A stretch of 64,000 nt of DNA from Pseudomonas sp. HOU2 (GTDB lineage: Bacteria; Pseudomonadota; Gammaproteobacteria; Pseudomonadales; Pseudomonadaceae), in contig NZ_CP160398.1 of NCBI RefSeq assembly GCF_040729435.1, positions 1,612,001 through 1,676,000 on the forward strand, written 5' to 3'. The translations under genes were made by a program, and so were the position numbers. This document shows, piece after piece, positions 27,779 through 36,575 of this stretch. The number at the start of each line of letters is the position of its first letter. Within the stretch, counting starts at the first letter, position 1. Under the pieces are notes generated by a model, which did no database searches, had not been told where the DNA came from, and was given only the letters and a program-made list of their open reading frames with translations.

Positions 27779-30673
27779 ATGCAAACCGACACAACTCGCG
27801 AGAACCCGCAGGGCACCTTGCCGCAGGCCGCCGATTCGAATTCGGATCTGGCCGCCACCGCGCCTGGTCAACTGCGCGTGATCAAGCGTAATGGCACTGT
27901 CGTTCCTTACACCGATGACAAGATCACCGTCGCTATCACCAAAGCGTTTCTCGCAGTTGAGGGCGGCACCGCTGCCGCTTCGTCGCGAATCCACGACACC
28001 GTTGCCCGCCTGACCGAACAGGTCACCGCGACTTTCAAGCGTCGCATGCCGTCGGGCGGCACCATCCACATCGAAGAGATCCAGGACCAGGTCGAACTGG
28101 CCCTGATGCGTGCCGGCGAGCAGAAAGTCGCTCGTGACTACGTGATCTACCGTGACGGCCGTTCGAAAGAACGCGCTGCCCACGCCCCGGTGGAAGCTGC
28201 GGTCAACGCGCATCCGTCGATCCGCATCACCCGTGCCGACGGCAGCCTCGCGCCGCTGGACATGGGCCGCCTGAACACCATCGTCACCGAAGCCTGCGAA
28301 GGCCTGGCTGAAGTCGATGGCGACCTGATCCAGCGCGAAACCCTGAAAAACCTGTATGACGGCGTGGCCCTGAACGACGTCAACACCGCACTGGTGATGA
28401 CCGCGCGTACGCTGGTTGAACGTGAGCCGAACTACTCGTTCGTCACCGCCCGCCTGCTGATGGACACCCTGCGCGCCGAAGGCCTGGGCTTCCTCGAAGT
28501 GGCCGAAAGCGCCACTCACCACGAAATGGCCGACCTGTACGCCAAGGCGCTGCCGGCTTACATCGCCAAAGGTATCGAGTTCGAACTGCTGAACCCTGTG
28601 CTGGCCACCTTCGACCTGGAAAAACTGGGCAAGGCGATCAACCACGAGCGCGATCAGCAATTCACCTACCTGGGCCTGCAGACCCTGTACGACCGTTACT
28701 TCATCCACAAGGATGGCGTGCGTTTCGAACTGCCGCAGATCTTCTTCATGCGCGTGGCCATGGGCCTGGCGATCGAAGAGAAGCAGAAAGAAGACCGTGC
28801 GATCGAGTTCTACAACCTGCTGTCGTCCTTCGACTACATGGCTTCGACTCCGACCCTGTTCAACGCCGGTACCCTACGTCCACAGCTGTCGAGCTGCTAC
28901 CTGACCACCGTTCCGGATGACCTGTCGGGCATCTACCACGCGATCCACGACAACGCCATGTTGTCCAAATTCGCTGGCGGCCTGGGCAACGACTGGACGC
29001 CGGTTCGTGCACTGGGTTCGTACATCAAGGGCACCAACGGCAAGTCGCAGGGCGTGGTTCCGTTCCTCAAAGTAGTGAACGACACCGCCGTAGCCGTTAA
29101 CCAGGGCGGCAAGCGCAAAGGCGCTGTGTGTGCCTACCTGGAAACCTGGCACATGGACATCGAAGAGTTCATCGAACTGCGCAAGAACACCGGTGATGAT
29201 CGTCGTCGTACCCACGACATGAACACCGCCAACTGGATCCCTGACCTGTTCATGAAGCGTGTCTTCGATGACGGCAAGTGGACCCTGTTCTCGCCTTCCG
29301 AAGTGCCGGACCTGCACGACCTGACCGGTAAAGCCTTCGAAGAGCGTTACGAGTACTACGAAGCCCTGACCGAGTACCCGGGCAAGGTCAAGCTGTTCAA
29401 GACCATCCAGGCCAAAGACCTGTGGCGCAAAATGCTCTCCATGCTGTTCGAAACCGGCCACCCGTGGCTGACTTTCAAAGACCCGTGCAACCTGCGTAGC
29501 CCGCAGCAGCACGTCGGCGTGGTTCACAGCTCGAACCTGTGCACCGAGATCACCTTGAACACCAACAAGGACGAGATCGCCGTTTGCAACCTGGGCTCGA
29601 TCAACCTGCCGAACCACATCGTCGACGGCAAGCTGGACACCGCCAAGCTGCAACGCACCGTGAACACCGCCGTGCGCATGCTCGACAACGTGATCGACAT
29701 CAACTACTACTCGGTGCCGCAAGCGAAGAACTCCAACTTCCGTCACCGTCCGGTCGGTCTGGGCATCATGGGCTTCCAGGACGCTTTGTACCTGCAGCAC
29801 ATTCCTTACGGTTCCGACGCCGCCGTCGAGTTCGCCGACAAGTCGATGGAAGCGGTCAGCTACTACGCGATCCAGGCGTCCTGCGACCTGGCTGACGAGC
29901 GCGGCGCGTACGAGACCTTCAACGGTTCGCTGTGGTCCAAAGGCATCCTGCCGCTGGATTCGCAACAGATCCTGATCGAACAACGCGGCCAGAAGTACAT
30001 CGACGTTGACCTGAACGAAACCCTGGACTGGGCACCGGTTCGCGCCCGTGTACAGAAAGGCATTCGTAACTCCAACATCATGGCCATCGCACCGACCGCG
30101 ACCATCGCCAACATCACCGGCGTATCGCAGTCGATCGAACCGACCTACCAGAACCTGTATGTGAAATCGAACCTGTCGGGCGAATTCACCGTGATCAACC
30201 CGTACCTGGTTCGCGACCTCAAGGCACGCGGTCTGTGGGACTCGGTCATGATCAACGACCTGAAGTACTACGACGGTTCGGTGCAGCAGATCGAGCGCAT
30301 CCCGCAAGAACTCAAAGAGCTCTACGCGACCGCGTTCGAAGTGGATACCAAGTGGATCGTTGACGCCGCCAGCCGTCGTCAGAAGTGGATCGACCAGGCC
30401 CAGTCGCTGAACCTGTACATCGCCGGCGCATCGGGCAAGAAGCTCGACGTGACCTACCGCATGGCCTGGTACCGTGGTCTGAAAACCACCTACTACCTCC
30501 GTGCCCTGGCCGCGACCAGCACCGAGAAGTCGACCATCAACACCGGCAAGCTGAACGCTGTTTCCAGCGGCGGCAACCACGGCGACGATTCGGTTCTGGC
30601 AGCTCCGGCAGGTCCGGCGCCAGTGCCAAAGGCTTGTGCGATCGACGAGCCGGATTGCGAAGCTTGCCAATAA
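27779..30673 (+). CDS. nrdA: Class Ia ribonucleotide reductase, alpha subunit
   Basis: 964 residues. It reduces ribonucleoside diphosphates to deoxy forms under oxygen; it needs NrdB for the tyrosyl radical. Two ATP-cone segments at the N-terminus (VIKRNGTVVPYTDDKI ~35-120 and IRITRADGSLAPLDMGR ~145-235), as in P. aeruginosa NrdA; the catalytic core with SSCYLTTVPDD, HSSNLCTEITLNT, VCNLGSINLP and APTATIANITG; and the C-terminal redox pair in CEACQ. ATG 27779 has GGAG six bases upstream; GTG 27767 would add four codons. The partner nrdB is not next to it. Confidence 0.95.
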   Translation: MQTDTTRENPQGTLPQAADSNSDLAATAPGQLRVIKRNGTVVPYTDDKITVAITKAFLAVEGGTAAASSRIHDTVARLTEQVTATFKRRMPSGGTIHIEEIQDQVELALMRAGEQKVARDYVIYRDGRSKERAAHAPVEAAVNAHPSIRITRADGSLAPLDMGRLNTIVTEACEGLAEVDGDLIQRETLKNLYDGVALNDVNTALVMTARTLVEREPNYSFVTARLLMDTLRAEGLGFLEVAESATHHEMADLYAKALPAYIAKGIEFELLNPVLATFDLEKLGKAINHERDQQFTYLGLQTLYDRYFIHKDGVRFELPQIFFMRVAMGLAIEEKQKEDRAIEFYNLLSSFDYMASTPTLFNAGTLRPQLSSCYLTTVPDDLSGIYHAIHDNAMLSKFAGGLGNDWTPVRALGSYIKGTNGKSQGVVPFLKVVNDTAVAVNQGGKRKGAVCAYLETWHMDIEEFIELRKNTGDDRRRTHDMNTANWIPDLFMKRVFDDGKWTLFSPSEVPDLHDLTGKAFEERYEYYEALTEYPGKVKLFKTIQAKDLWRKMLSMLFETGHPWLTFKDPCNLRSPQQHVGVVHSSNLCTEITLNTNKDEIAVCNLGSINLPNHIVDGKLDTAKLQRTVNTAVRMLDNVIDINYYSVPQAKNSNFRHRPVGLGIMGFQDALYLQHIPYGSDAAVEFADKSMEAVSYYAIQASCDLADERGAYETFNGSLWSKGILPLDSQQILIEQRGQKYIDVDLNETLDWAPVRARVQKGIRNSNIMAIAPTATIANITGVSQSIEPTYQNLYVKSNLSGEFTVINPYLVRDLKARGLWDSVMINDLKYYDGSVQQIERIPQELKELYATAFEVDTKWIVDAASRRQKWIDQAQSLNLYIAGASGKKLDVTYRMAWYRGLKTTYYLRALAATSTEKSTINTGKLNAVSSGGNHGDDSVLAAPAGPAPVPKACAIDEPDCEACQ

Positions 30674-30722
30674 GCTGAGCCGGGTCAGGCGTCGCGAGAC
30701 GCCTGATTCTTCCAGACAAAAG

Positions 30723-30758
30723 AAACCCCCGACAGACTTCTGGTTTGTCGGGGGTTTT
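30723..30758 (+). terminator. Rho-independent terminator after nrdA
   Basis: Stem aaacccccgaca / tgtcgggggttt followed by TCTTTTG, 50 bp past the nrdA stop. A smaller stem aggcgtc-gcga-gacgcct precedes it at ~30687-30704. Confidence 0.85.
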
Positions 30759-30778
30759 CTTTTGTCCGCCATTTATTT

Positions 30779-30872
30779 GTAGGAGCTGTCGAGTAGAACG
30801 AGGCTGCGATCTTTTGATCTTTACTGCTACAGCCAAAGATCAAAAGATCGCAGCCTTCGGCAGCTCCTACAG
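30779..30872. repeat. REP pair, AAGATCGCAGCCTGCGGCAG family
   Basis: Inverted copies tgtaggagctg...gctgcgatctttt and its complement; one arm is slightly decayed (gagtagaacgagg in the loop side). Confidence 0.85.
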
Positions 30873-31307
30873 AGGATGAGTACATCTGGCAGGCCGCCAT
30901 CGCCAGCAGGCTGGCTCCCACACAAATCAACAGACCACCGCATCCGCTTTTCACCACTCAACAGGATGAGCGCAAGCTCGGCTGCAGCTCTTGATCTTGC
31001 CGTACCGGCCCCGTCGGCAGGCTGAGTGGAGGGGTTTATCCGGGGGGTGGGAGCGCAGCGACCGTTTGGCGCAGCCAAACACATCGAGAGGAGGTGCAGC
31101 GAAGCAAACCGTAGGCGATGCCCCCGGATGAATCCCGCAGCGAAGGAACCCGAGCCTAAGCGAGGGCCGTACGCCGGGGCCCAGCGTTTTGGTTACTTTT
31201 GGGCGTCTGCAAAAGTGACTCGCCGTAAGGGCGAAACCGCCAGCCGCAGCATCCGAAGCAACGGATATTCACCCAATCAAAACCACCGCCACCCGATAGC
31301 CGTCCAC
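30873..31307. other. Gene-free block, likely a dispersed intergenic element
   Basis: No persuasive gene in ~430 bp between nrdA and flgE. From about 31030 to 31245 the sequence has the look of an intergenic element that I recall seeing repeatedly in fluorescent pseudomonads: ggtttgcttcgctgcacctc... on the minus strand and a stretch with aaaagtgactcgccgtaagg near 31211. The open frame 31026-31370 (SAKVTRRKGETASRS) looks like spurious translation of it. There is only one copy in this window, so repetition is recalled, not shown. Confidence 0.4.
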
Positions 31308-31332
31308 AAAAAAGCCCCTCAAAAAGAGGGGC
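31308..31332 (-). terminator. Terminator after flgE
   Basis: Minus strand reads agcccctc-ttttt-gaggggcttttttg, 26 bp beyond the flgE stop. Confidence 0.88.
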
Positions 31333-31357
31333 TCCCTTGCACAACCAGAAACCGCAA

Positions 31358-32689
31358 TCAGGTCATCTGAATGATGGTCTGCATGATGGTGCTCTGGGTC
31401 GAAATGGTCTTGGCGTTCGCCTGATAGTTGCTCTGGCCCTTGATCAGATCCACCAGCTCGTTGGTCAGGTTAACGTTCGACTCTTCCAGCGAGTTGGAAG
31501 CGATTGAACCCAAGGTACCGGTTTCCGGTGCATCGTAACCCGGGATACCCGAAGCGAAAGTCTCTTTCCAGCTGGTACCGCCGACCGCCTGCAGGCCTTG
31601 TTCGTTGGTGAAGCTGGCCAGCGCAACCTGGCCGATGGCCTTGCTCTGGTTGTTGCTGAAGTTGGCGAACAGCGTACCGGTGCCGTCGATGGTCAGGTTG
31701 GTGATCTGGCCAGTGGCATAACCATCCTGAGTCGGGATCGAACGCGCGGTATCAGCATTGAACTGAGTGGTCTTGGCCATGGAAATGGTCACGCCATTGG
31801 CGTTGGCAGACGCGCCGTTAGGCGTGAAGGTGCCGTCAATCACTTTACCCGGTACCCAGCCGGTCAGCTTCAAGTCGCTGCTGATGATCGGCTTAGTCGG
31901 ATCTGCCGGGTTAGGCGTGCTGACCTGAGTGAGATTGCCCGAACTGTCGAACGTCAGTGTCGAAGCAGTCGGGGCGGTCTTGGTTGGATCGCTGCCGGTT
32001 GCATCTGGATTGCGCCCGTCCACCAGGGTGTAGACTTTCCAGGTGTTTTGGCCGGTTTTCACCATGTACTGATCCATGACGTGCGAGTTGCCCTGAGAGT
32101 CATAGATAGGCGTGCTGAAGGACTTGGTGTAGGTTTCGAGTTTTGCCGGGTCGAACTTGCCTGCCGCCACTGTGTCGTCGATCACGGGTGCCGACGAGTT
32201 CAGGTTGATGGACGAAGTCACCAGCGAAGTCGATTTCGGCGCCAGGTTCGAAGTGTCGATCTTCAGGTCGGTCAACACGCCGTTGATGATCTTGCCGTTG
32301 GCATCCACACCATAACCTTGCAGGCGCGAGGTGTAGTCGGTGTTGGTGATGAAGCCGTTGTTATCGACCTTGAACGTACCGGCACGGGTGTAGGTGATCG
32401 CGCCGTTGTTGCTCATGGTGAAGAAACCGGAACCGTTGATGCCCATGTCCAACACGTTGCCGGTGTTGTTGATGTCACCCTGGGTGAACTGCTGGGAGAC
32501 GTTGGCCAGGCGCACACCGTTGCCGATGACCTTGCTGCCGCTGCCCAGGCGAGTGGCCGAGTAGACGTCTTCGAATTCTGCACGGGACGATTTGAAACCG
32601 GCGGTCGCGACGTTGGCGATGTTGTTGCCGGTCACGTCCAGTTGTTTGTTGGCTGCATAGAGACCGCTAAGGCCGATATTGAAAGACAT
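31358..32689 (-). CDS. flgE: Flagellar hook protein FlgE
   Basis: 443 residues; builds the flagellar hook outside the cell, exported by the flagellar type III system. N-terminal rod/hook motif MSFNIGLSGLYAANKQLDVTGNNIANVATAGFKSSR, a central hook domain of variable sequence, and the C-terminal coiled-coil ending LVDLIKGQSNYQANAKTISTQSTIMQTIIQMT. Last gene of flgBCDE; followed by a terminator, so flgF-L are not in the same unit. Confidence 0.95.
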   Translation of the reverse strand: MSFNIGLSGLYAANKQLDVTGNNIANVATAGFKSSRAEFEDVYSATRLGSGSKVIGNGVRLANVSQQFTQGDINNTGNVLDMGINGSGFFTMSNNGAITYTRAGTFKVDNNGFITNTDYTSRLQGYGVDANGKIINGVLTDLKIDTSNLAPKSTSLVTSSINLNSSAPVIDDTVAAGKFDPAKLETYTKSFSTPIYDSQGNSHVMDQYMVKTGQNTWKVYTLVDGRNPDATGSDPTKTAPTASTLTFDSSGNLTQVSTPNPADPTKPIISSDLKLTGWVPGKVIDGTFTPNGASANANGVTISMAKTTQFNADTARSIPTQDGYATGQITNLTIDGTGTLFANFSNNQSKAIGQVALASFTNEQGLQAVGGTSWKETFASGIPGYDAPETGTLGSIASNSLEESNVNLTNELVDLIKGQSNYQANAKTISTQSTIMQTIIQMT

Positions 32690-32719
32690 ATTCCACTCCT
32701 TTGTGCCGGTTAGTCGGCT

Positions 32720-33445
32720 CTATATACCAATGGTTTGTACTTTGGACAGGGCAACGGTGCCCTTGCCGGACAGGTTGAGCATCAGCTCGCCACCGGTCTG
32801 GCTGATCGTGACACTGGTGACCGTCGCTGGCAGGTAGGTCGCCAGGTCGGTGGAAGTGCCATTGATCGATGCGTTGGCCTTGACGGTATAAGTGCCGGCC
32901 TTGACCAGATTGCCGTCCTTGTCCTTGCCGTCCCAGGTGAAGCTCGCGTTGCCGGCTGCGCGACTGCCCAGGTCGATGGTGCGAATCGCCGTACCGCTGC
33001 TGTCGGTGATGGTGACCGTGCCGCCGGCAATCGACGACGGAACGGTGACCGAACCGGTCATGCCTTTGCTCGGGTCGTCCATCTGAACGCTGTTGGTCTG
33101 CACGATCACGTTGCGACCGACCAGCGACGACGCCTGCAAGGCTTGCGAGGAGTTGTAGTTGCCGGCCAGCGAACTGACGGTGCTGTTGAGGGTGGTAATG
33201 CCCTCAAGGCTGCTGAACTGCGCCAACTGCGCGACGAAGGCACTGTTGTCCTGCGGGTCGAGCGGATTCTGGTTCTTCAACTGGGTAACCAGCAGTTGCA
33301 GGAACGCGTCCTTGCCCAGGGCCTGGCCGCCGGTGGAGCTGTTCGTGGCCGAAGCAATGCCATCGGCGGTCGAACTGGTCTTTTTCGACGAGTTCGCCAG
33401 GATGTCATTCATGCTCAGGCTGCTGGTGGTATCGGTAACGCTCAT
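32720..33445 (-). CDS. flgD: Flagellar hook capping/assembly protein FlgD
   Basis: 241 residues; scaffold cap for hook growth. N-terminal FlgD signature LGKDAFLQLLVTQLKNQNPLDPQDNSAFVAQLAQFSSLEG (~45-85) and a C-terminal FlgD-Ig/Tudor-like region with FTWDGKDKDGNLVKAGTY. It lies 15 bp after flgC and 30 bp before flgE. Confidence 0.95.
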   Translation of the reverse strand: MSVTDTTSSLSMNDILANSSKKTSSTADGIASATNSSTGGQALGKDAFLQLLVTQLKNQNPLDPQDNSAFVAQLAQFSSLEGITTLNSTVSSLAGNYNSSQALQASSLVGRNVIVQTNSVQMDDPSKGMTGSVTVPSSIAGGTVTITDSSGTAIRTIDLGSRAAGNASFTWDGKDKDGNLVKAGTYTVKANASINGTSTDLATYLPATVTSVTISQTGGELMLNLSGKGTVALSKVQTIGI

Positions 33446-33460
33446 GGCAGTCGCCCCTTA

Positions 33461-33904
33461 TTACTGACCGAGGGTCAGTACCTTCTGCATCATGGTTTTG
33501 GCGGTGTTCATCATTTCGGCGTTGGTCTGGAACGACCGGCTCGCGGAAATCATGTCAGCCATTTCTTCCACCACGTTGACGTTCGGGTAGTAGACATAGC
33601 CCTTGGCATCAGCGGCCGGATGGTTCGGCTCGTAGCGCGCTTCGAGGTTGCTCTGGTCTTCGACCACGCCGAGTACCTGCACGCCCTGCCCTGCGGCGTC
33701 CTGGCTCTGGAACAGCGAGTTGCTGCCGGTGTTCTGGCCGCCCTGGAACATGGTGGCGAACACCGGGTGACGGGCGCGGTAAGTCTGATCGATGCTCGAC
33801 GAAACGGTTTCGGCGTTGGCGATGTTCGAAGCCACGGTGTTCAGACGCGTGGTTTGTGCGCTCATGCCGCTGCCGGCAATGTTGAAAACGCTGGACAGGG
33901 ACAT
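33461..33904 (-). CDS. flgC: Flagellar basal-body rod protein FlgC
   Basis: 147 residues; proximal rod component. N-terminal MSLSSVFNIAGSGMSAQTTRLNTVASNIANAETV, central YYPNVNVVEEMADMISASRSFQTNAEMMNTAK, the two conserved rod-protein ends. Three bases separate it from flgB. Confidence 0.95.
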   Translation of the reverse strand: MSLSSVFNIAGSGMSAQTTRLNTVASNIANAETVSSSIDQTYRARHPVFATMFQGGQNTGSNSLFQSQDAAGQGVQVLGVVEDQSNLEARYEPNHPAADAKGYVYYPNVNVVEEMADMISASRSFQTNAEMMNTAKTMMQKVLTLGQ

Positions 33905-33907
33905 GGA

Positions 33908-34315
33908 TTACTCTCCGCGCAGGGCTGACACCAGCCCTTTGAATTTGCTGTTGAGCAGGGTGAAGCTGGCCTGGAAGCCGACTGCGTTTTCCGCGTAGTT
34001 CGACTGCTCAAGCTGAGCGTCCACGGTGTTCTGGTCGATCGAAGGCTGCATCGGCGTGCGATACATCAGCGACTCGTCGCCATTGCCCAGGCCTTCAGCT
34101 TCGATGTGACGGCTGTTGGTCATGTTCAGGGCAATGGTGCCGTTGGCGTTCTTCTGGGTCTGTGCTTCAAGCACTTTGGAGAAGTCCAGATCCCGAGCCT
34201 TGTAATTCGGGGTATCGGCGTTGGCGATGTTGTTGGCCAACACTTCAGCGCGCTGGGCGCGGAAGCCCAATGCCTTTTCGTGAATGCCGAGCGCTTTATC
34301 GAAGCTGATGCTCAT
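33908..34315 (-). CDS. flgB: Flagellar basal-body rod protein FlgB
   Basis: 135 residues; proximal rod component. MSISFDKALGIHEKALGFRAQRAEVLANNIANADTPNYKARDL matches the family start, so ATG 34315 replaces a longer frame to 34426. First gene of flgBCDE. A perfect sigma-54 promoter lies 44 bp upstream of the ATG. Confidence 0.95.
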   Translation of the reverse strand: MSISFDKALGIHEKALGFRAQRAEVLANNIANADTPNYKARDLDFSKVLEAQTQKNANGTIALNMTNSRHIEAEGLGNGDESLMYRTPMQPSIDQNTVDAQLEQSNYAENAVGFQASFTLLNSKFKGLVSALRGE

Positions 34316-34358
34316 GTCGGGAACCTTCGGGTGACCGGTTTTTCGTACCTGAGCTTTA

Positions 34359-34373
34359 GCAAGGCGCGTGCCA
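34359..34373 (-). promoter_or_regulatory. Sigma-54 promoter of flgBCDE
   Basis: Minus strand reads TGGCAC-GCGCC-TTGC, a perfect -24/-12 element; predicted start near 34347, giving a ~32-nt leader. flgBCDE are RpoN- and FleR-dependent class III genes in P. aeruginosa. Confidence 0.88.
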
Positions 34374-34430
34374 AACAGAACAACCCCCGTAAACCGGGGC
34401 TTTGCGGGGCATCGGCAAAGCGGCAATGCC

Positions 34431-34470
34431 AGAAAAGCGGCAACCGGTTTCCGCCGAATGCCGCTTTTCT
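34431..34470. promoter_or_regulatory. Inverted repeat, candidate enhancer site for flgB
   Basis: A perfect 12-bp inverted repeat AGAAAAGCGGCA (34431-34442) / TGCCGCTTTTCT (34459-34470) centred about 103 bp upstream of the predicted sigma-54 start. Related GCGGCA words lie at ~34420. It could be the FleR site; the alternative is a second terminator for cheR. Confidence 0.45.
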
Positions 34471-34508
34471 GCCGCTTGACTGCCTTCTATCAGCCAACAC
34501 TGAAACCC

Positions 34509-34600
34509 TGTGGGAGCGGGCTTGCCCGCGATGGCGGTATGTCTGGTTAATCTAAATCGACTGACACGACGCTATCGCGGGCAAGCCCGCTCCCACAGGG
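34509..34600. repeat. REP pair, GTGGGAGCGGGCTTGCCCGCGA family
   Basis: Inverted copies at 34509-34532 and ~34574-34600 between cheR and flgB. Confidence 0.88.
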
Positions 34601-34633
34601 ATTTGTGGTGTCAGGGAGAAATTCATCGGGCAC

Positions 34634-34670
34634 AAAAAAACGGCAGGCCTTTGCGGGCCTGCCGTTTTTT
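34634..34670 (-). terminator. Terminator after cheR
   Basis: Stem aacggcaggcc / ggcctgccgtt with T runs in both directions, 17 bp beyond the cheR stop. Confidence 0.88.
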
Positions 34671-34686
34671 GCTGTTGCCGATGCAA

Positions 34687-35514
34687 TCACTTCGCCTGGT
34701 AGATGATCCCCGGGCTGCACTGGACCATCTGGTAATGATCCGGCAAACCGTTCAGCGCTTCGGAAGCGCCAAGGAACAGATACCCGCCCGGCTTCAGCGT
34801 GCTGTGAATGCGCAACAGGATGTCTTTCTTCACCTCGGCGGAGAAGTAGATCAGCACGTTGCGGCAGAACACGATGTCGAACTTGCCCAGACTCGCGTAG
34901 CTGTCGAGCAGGTTGAACGAACGGAATTCCACCCGGTTCTTGATCGGCGCCTTGATCACCCAGCGCCCCGGCCCTTTCGGGTCGAAGTAGCGCTGCAGAC
35001 GATCGGCGGACAAACCGCGACCGATTGCCAGGCTGTCGTACTCGCCGGTCTTGCAGTTGGTCAGCATGCTGCCGGACAAGTCCGTGGCAACAATCTGCAC
35101 GCCCATCTTCAACTGACCGAGGTTGCTGCGCTCGAACTCATCGATCGACATCGACAGCGAATACGGTTCCTGCCCCGACGAGCACGCCGCCGACCAGATC
35201 CGCAGACGCTGGTTGGGACTGGCCTTGATCGCCTCGGGCAGCACCTTGTTCTTCAAGACTTCAAACGGATAGGTGTCACGAAACCACAGGGTTTCGTTGG
35301 TCGTCATGGCATCGACCACCTGCTCGCGCAAACCGCTGCGCGGCTGGGTCTGGATGCGCTGTACCAGCTCACCCAGGGACTTGATGCCTTGCTGCTCCAT
35401 CAGTTTGTTGAGACGGCTCGAGACCAGGTACTGCTTGTTTTCACCGAGCAAAATGCCACAGGCTTTTTCCAGGAAGACCCGGAATTGTTCGAAATCCAAA
35501 TTACCCGTAGACAA
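34687..35514 (-). CDS. cheR: Chemotaxis protein methyltransferase CheR
   Basis: 275 residues; methylates glutamates of chemoreceptors using S-adenosylmethionine. N-terminal helical domain ending NKLMEQQGI, MTTNETLWFRD, SAM site IWSAACSSGQEPYSLSM, VATDLSGSML, and FDIVFCRNVLIYFS. The start is TTG 35514, supported by AAGAGG eight bases upstream and by the family N-terminus; no ATG lies close. It follows cheV by 46 bp, as PA3348-PA3349. Confidence 0.93.
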   Translation of the reverse strand: MSTGNLDFEQFRVFLEKACGILLGENKQYLVSSRLNKLMEQQGIKSLGELVQRIQTQPRSGLREQVVDAMTTNETLWFRDTYPFEVLKNKVLPEAIKASPNQRLRIWSAACSSGQEPYSLSMSIDEFERSNLGQLKMGVQIVATDLSGSMLTNCKTGEYDSLAIGRGLSADRLQRYFDPKGPGRWVIKAPIKNRVEFRSFNLLDSYASLGKFDIVFCRNVLIYFSAEVKKDILLRIHSTLKPGGYLFLGASEALNGLPDHYQMVQCSPGIIYQAK

Positions 35515-35560
35515 TGATGCCGCCTCTTAAATCGTGTTGACCGCCAGGGACAAAAGGTCC

Positions 35561-36493
35561 CTAGCTGATATCTGCTGCTTTGATCCGGTCGACTACCCGG
35601 GATGCCAGGTCATCAGGACGGAATTTGGCCAGGAAGTCATCGGCACCGACTTTCTTGACCATCGCCTGATTGAATACCCCCGACAACGAAGTATGCAGGA
35701 TGATATGAAGCTTTTGCATGCGCGGGTCGCTGCGGATCTCCGCCGTCAGGGTGTACCCGTCCATCTCCGGCATCTCGATGTCGGAAATCATCATCAGGAA
35801 CTCTTCTTCCGGCTTCTTGCCCTCATCGACCAGCTTGCGCAGGTAATCCAGTGCCTGCTTGCCGTCGTTCAGCGCCACCACCTCGACCCCGACCGTCTGC
35901 AGGCAACGCGTGACCTGCTTGCGCGCCACCGACGAGTCATCGACCGTCAACACCCGCAGCGACAACGCCTTGCTCTGGGTCTCGACATCCACCACGCCGA
36001 CCGAAATCGCTTCCGGCGTCGGCGCGACTTCCGCCAGCACCTTCTCGACATCGATGATTTCGACTAACTGATTGTCGACCCGAGTCACAGCGGTCAGGTA
36101 GTGATCGCGACCCGTGCCCTTGGGCGGCGGATGGATCTCTTCCCAGTTCATGTTGACGATGCGCTCCACCGAGCGGACCAGGAAACCCTGGGTCTTGGTG
36201 TTGTACTCCGTGATGATCACGAACGGACTGTTCTTGTCTTTCAACGCCCCAGAACCGGTCGCCATTGCCAGATCAAGGATCGGAATGGTCGCCCCCCGGA
36301 TATTCGCCACCCCGCACACGACAGGACTGGACTTGGGCATCAACGTCAGCGACGGGCATTGCAGCACTTCCCGCACTTTGAACACGTTGATTCCGTAGAG
36401 CTGCTGACCGTCGAGACGGAACAACAACAGCTCCAGGCGATTCTGCCCTACCAGTTGCGTGCGCTGGTTCACCGAATCCATTACACCAGCCAT
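35561..36493 (-). CDS. cheV: Chemotaxis coupling protein CheV
   Basis: 310 residues: an N-terminal CheW-like coupling domain (~10-155, LLLFRLDGQQLYGINVFKVREVL, GVANIRGATIPILDLA) fused to a C-terminal receiver (~180-305, VDDSSVARKQVTRC, phospho-Asp in MMISDIEMPEMDGYTL, Lys in FLAKFRPDDL). It links receptors to CheA with phosphorylation-dependent adaptation. ATG 36493; divergent from flgA. Confidence 0.94.
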   Translation of the reverse strand: MAGVMDSVNQRTQLVGQNRLELLLFRLDGQQLYGINVFKVREVLQCPSLTLMPKSSPVVCGVANIRGATIPILDLAMATGSGALKDKNSPFVIITEYNTKTQGFLVRSVERIVNMNWEEIHPPPKGTGRDHYLTAVTRVDNQLVEIIDVEKVLAEVAPTPEAISVGVVDVETQSKALSLRVLTVDDSSVARKQVTRCLQTVGVEVVALNDGKQALDYLRKLVDEGKKPEEEFLMMISDIEMPEMDGYTLTAEIRSDPRMQKLHIILHTSLSGVFNQAMVKKVGADDFLAKFRPDDLASRVVDRIKAADIS

Positions 36494-36548
36494 GCCCAGA
36501 CTCCTACACCAACGCCAAGTGTTGTTGCGACGCACATTCATTGCTAAA

Positions 36549-36563
36549 CGGCACGGCGCTTGC
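36549..36563 (+). promoter_or_regulatory. Candidate sigma-54 promoter of flgA
   Basis: CGGCAC-GGCGC-TTGC, one mismatch from TGGCAC-N5-TTGC with the essential GG and GC kept. The predicted start (about 36575) is one base before the flgA ATG, so either the mRNA is essentially leaderless or the element is fortuitous. flgA is reported as a FleQ/RpoN-dependent gene in P. aeruginosa. Confidence 0.45.
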
Positions 36564-36575
36564 TTTTTAACTCGT

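Noticed and set aside
31026-31370. 114-codon frame giving VTRRKGETASRS
   Set aside because: It seems to be a chance translation of an intergenic element and runs into the flgE terminator and gene end.
36494-36575. Sigma-28 promoter for cheV
   Set aside because: A TAAA word exists on the minus strand but the best GCCG-like partner is at spacing 13, not 15, and matches poorly.
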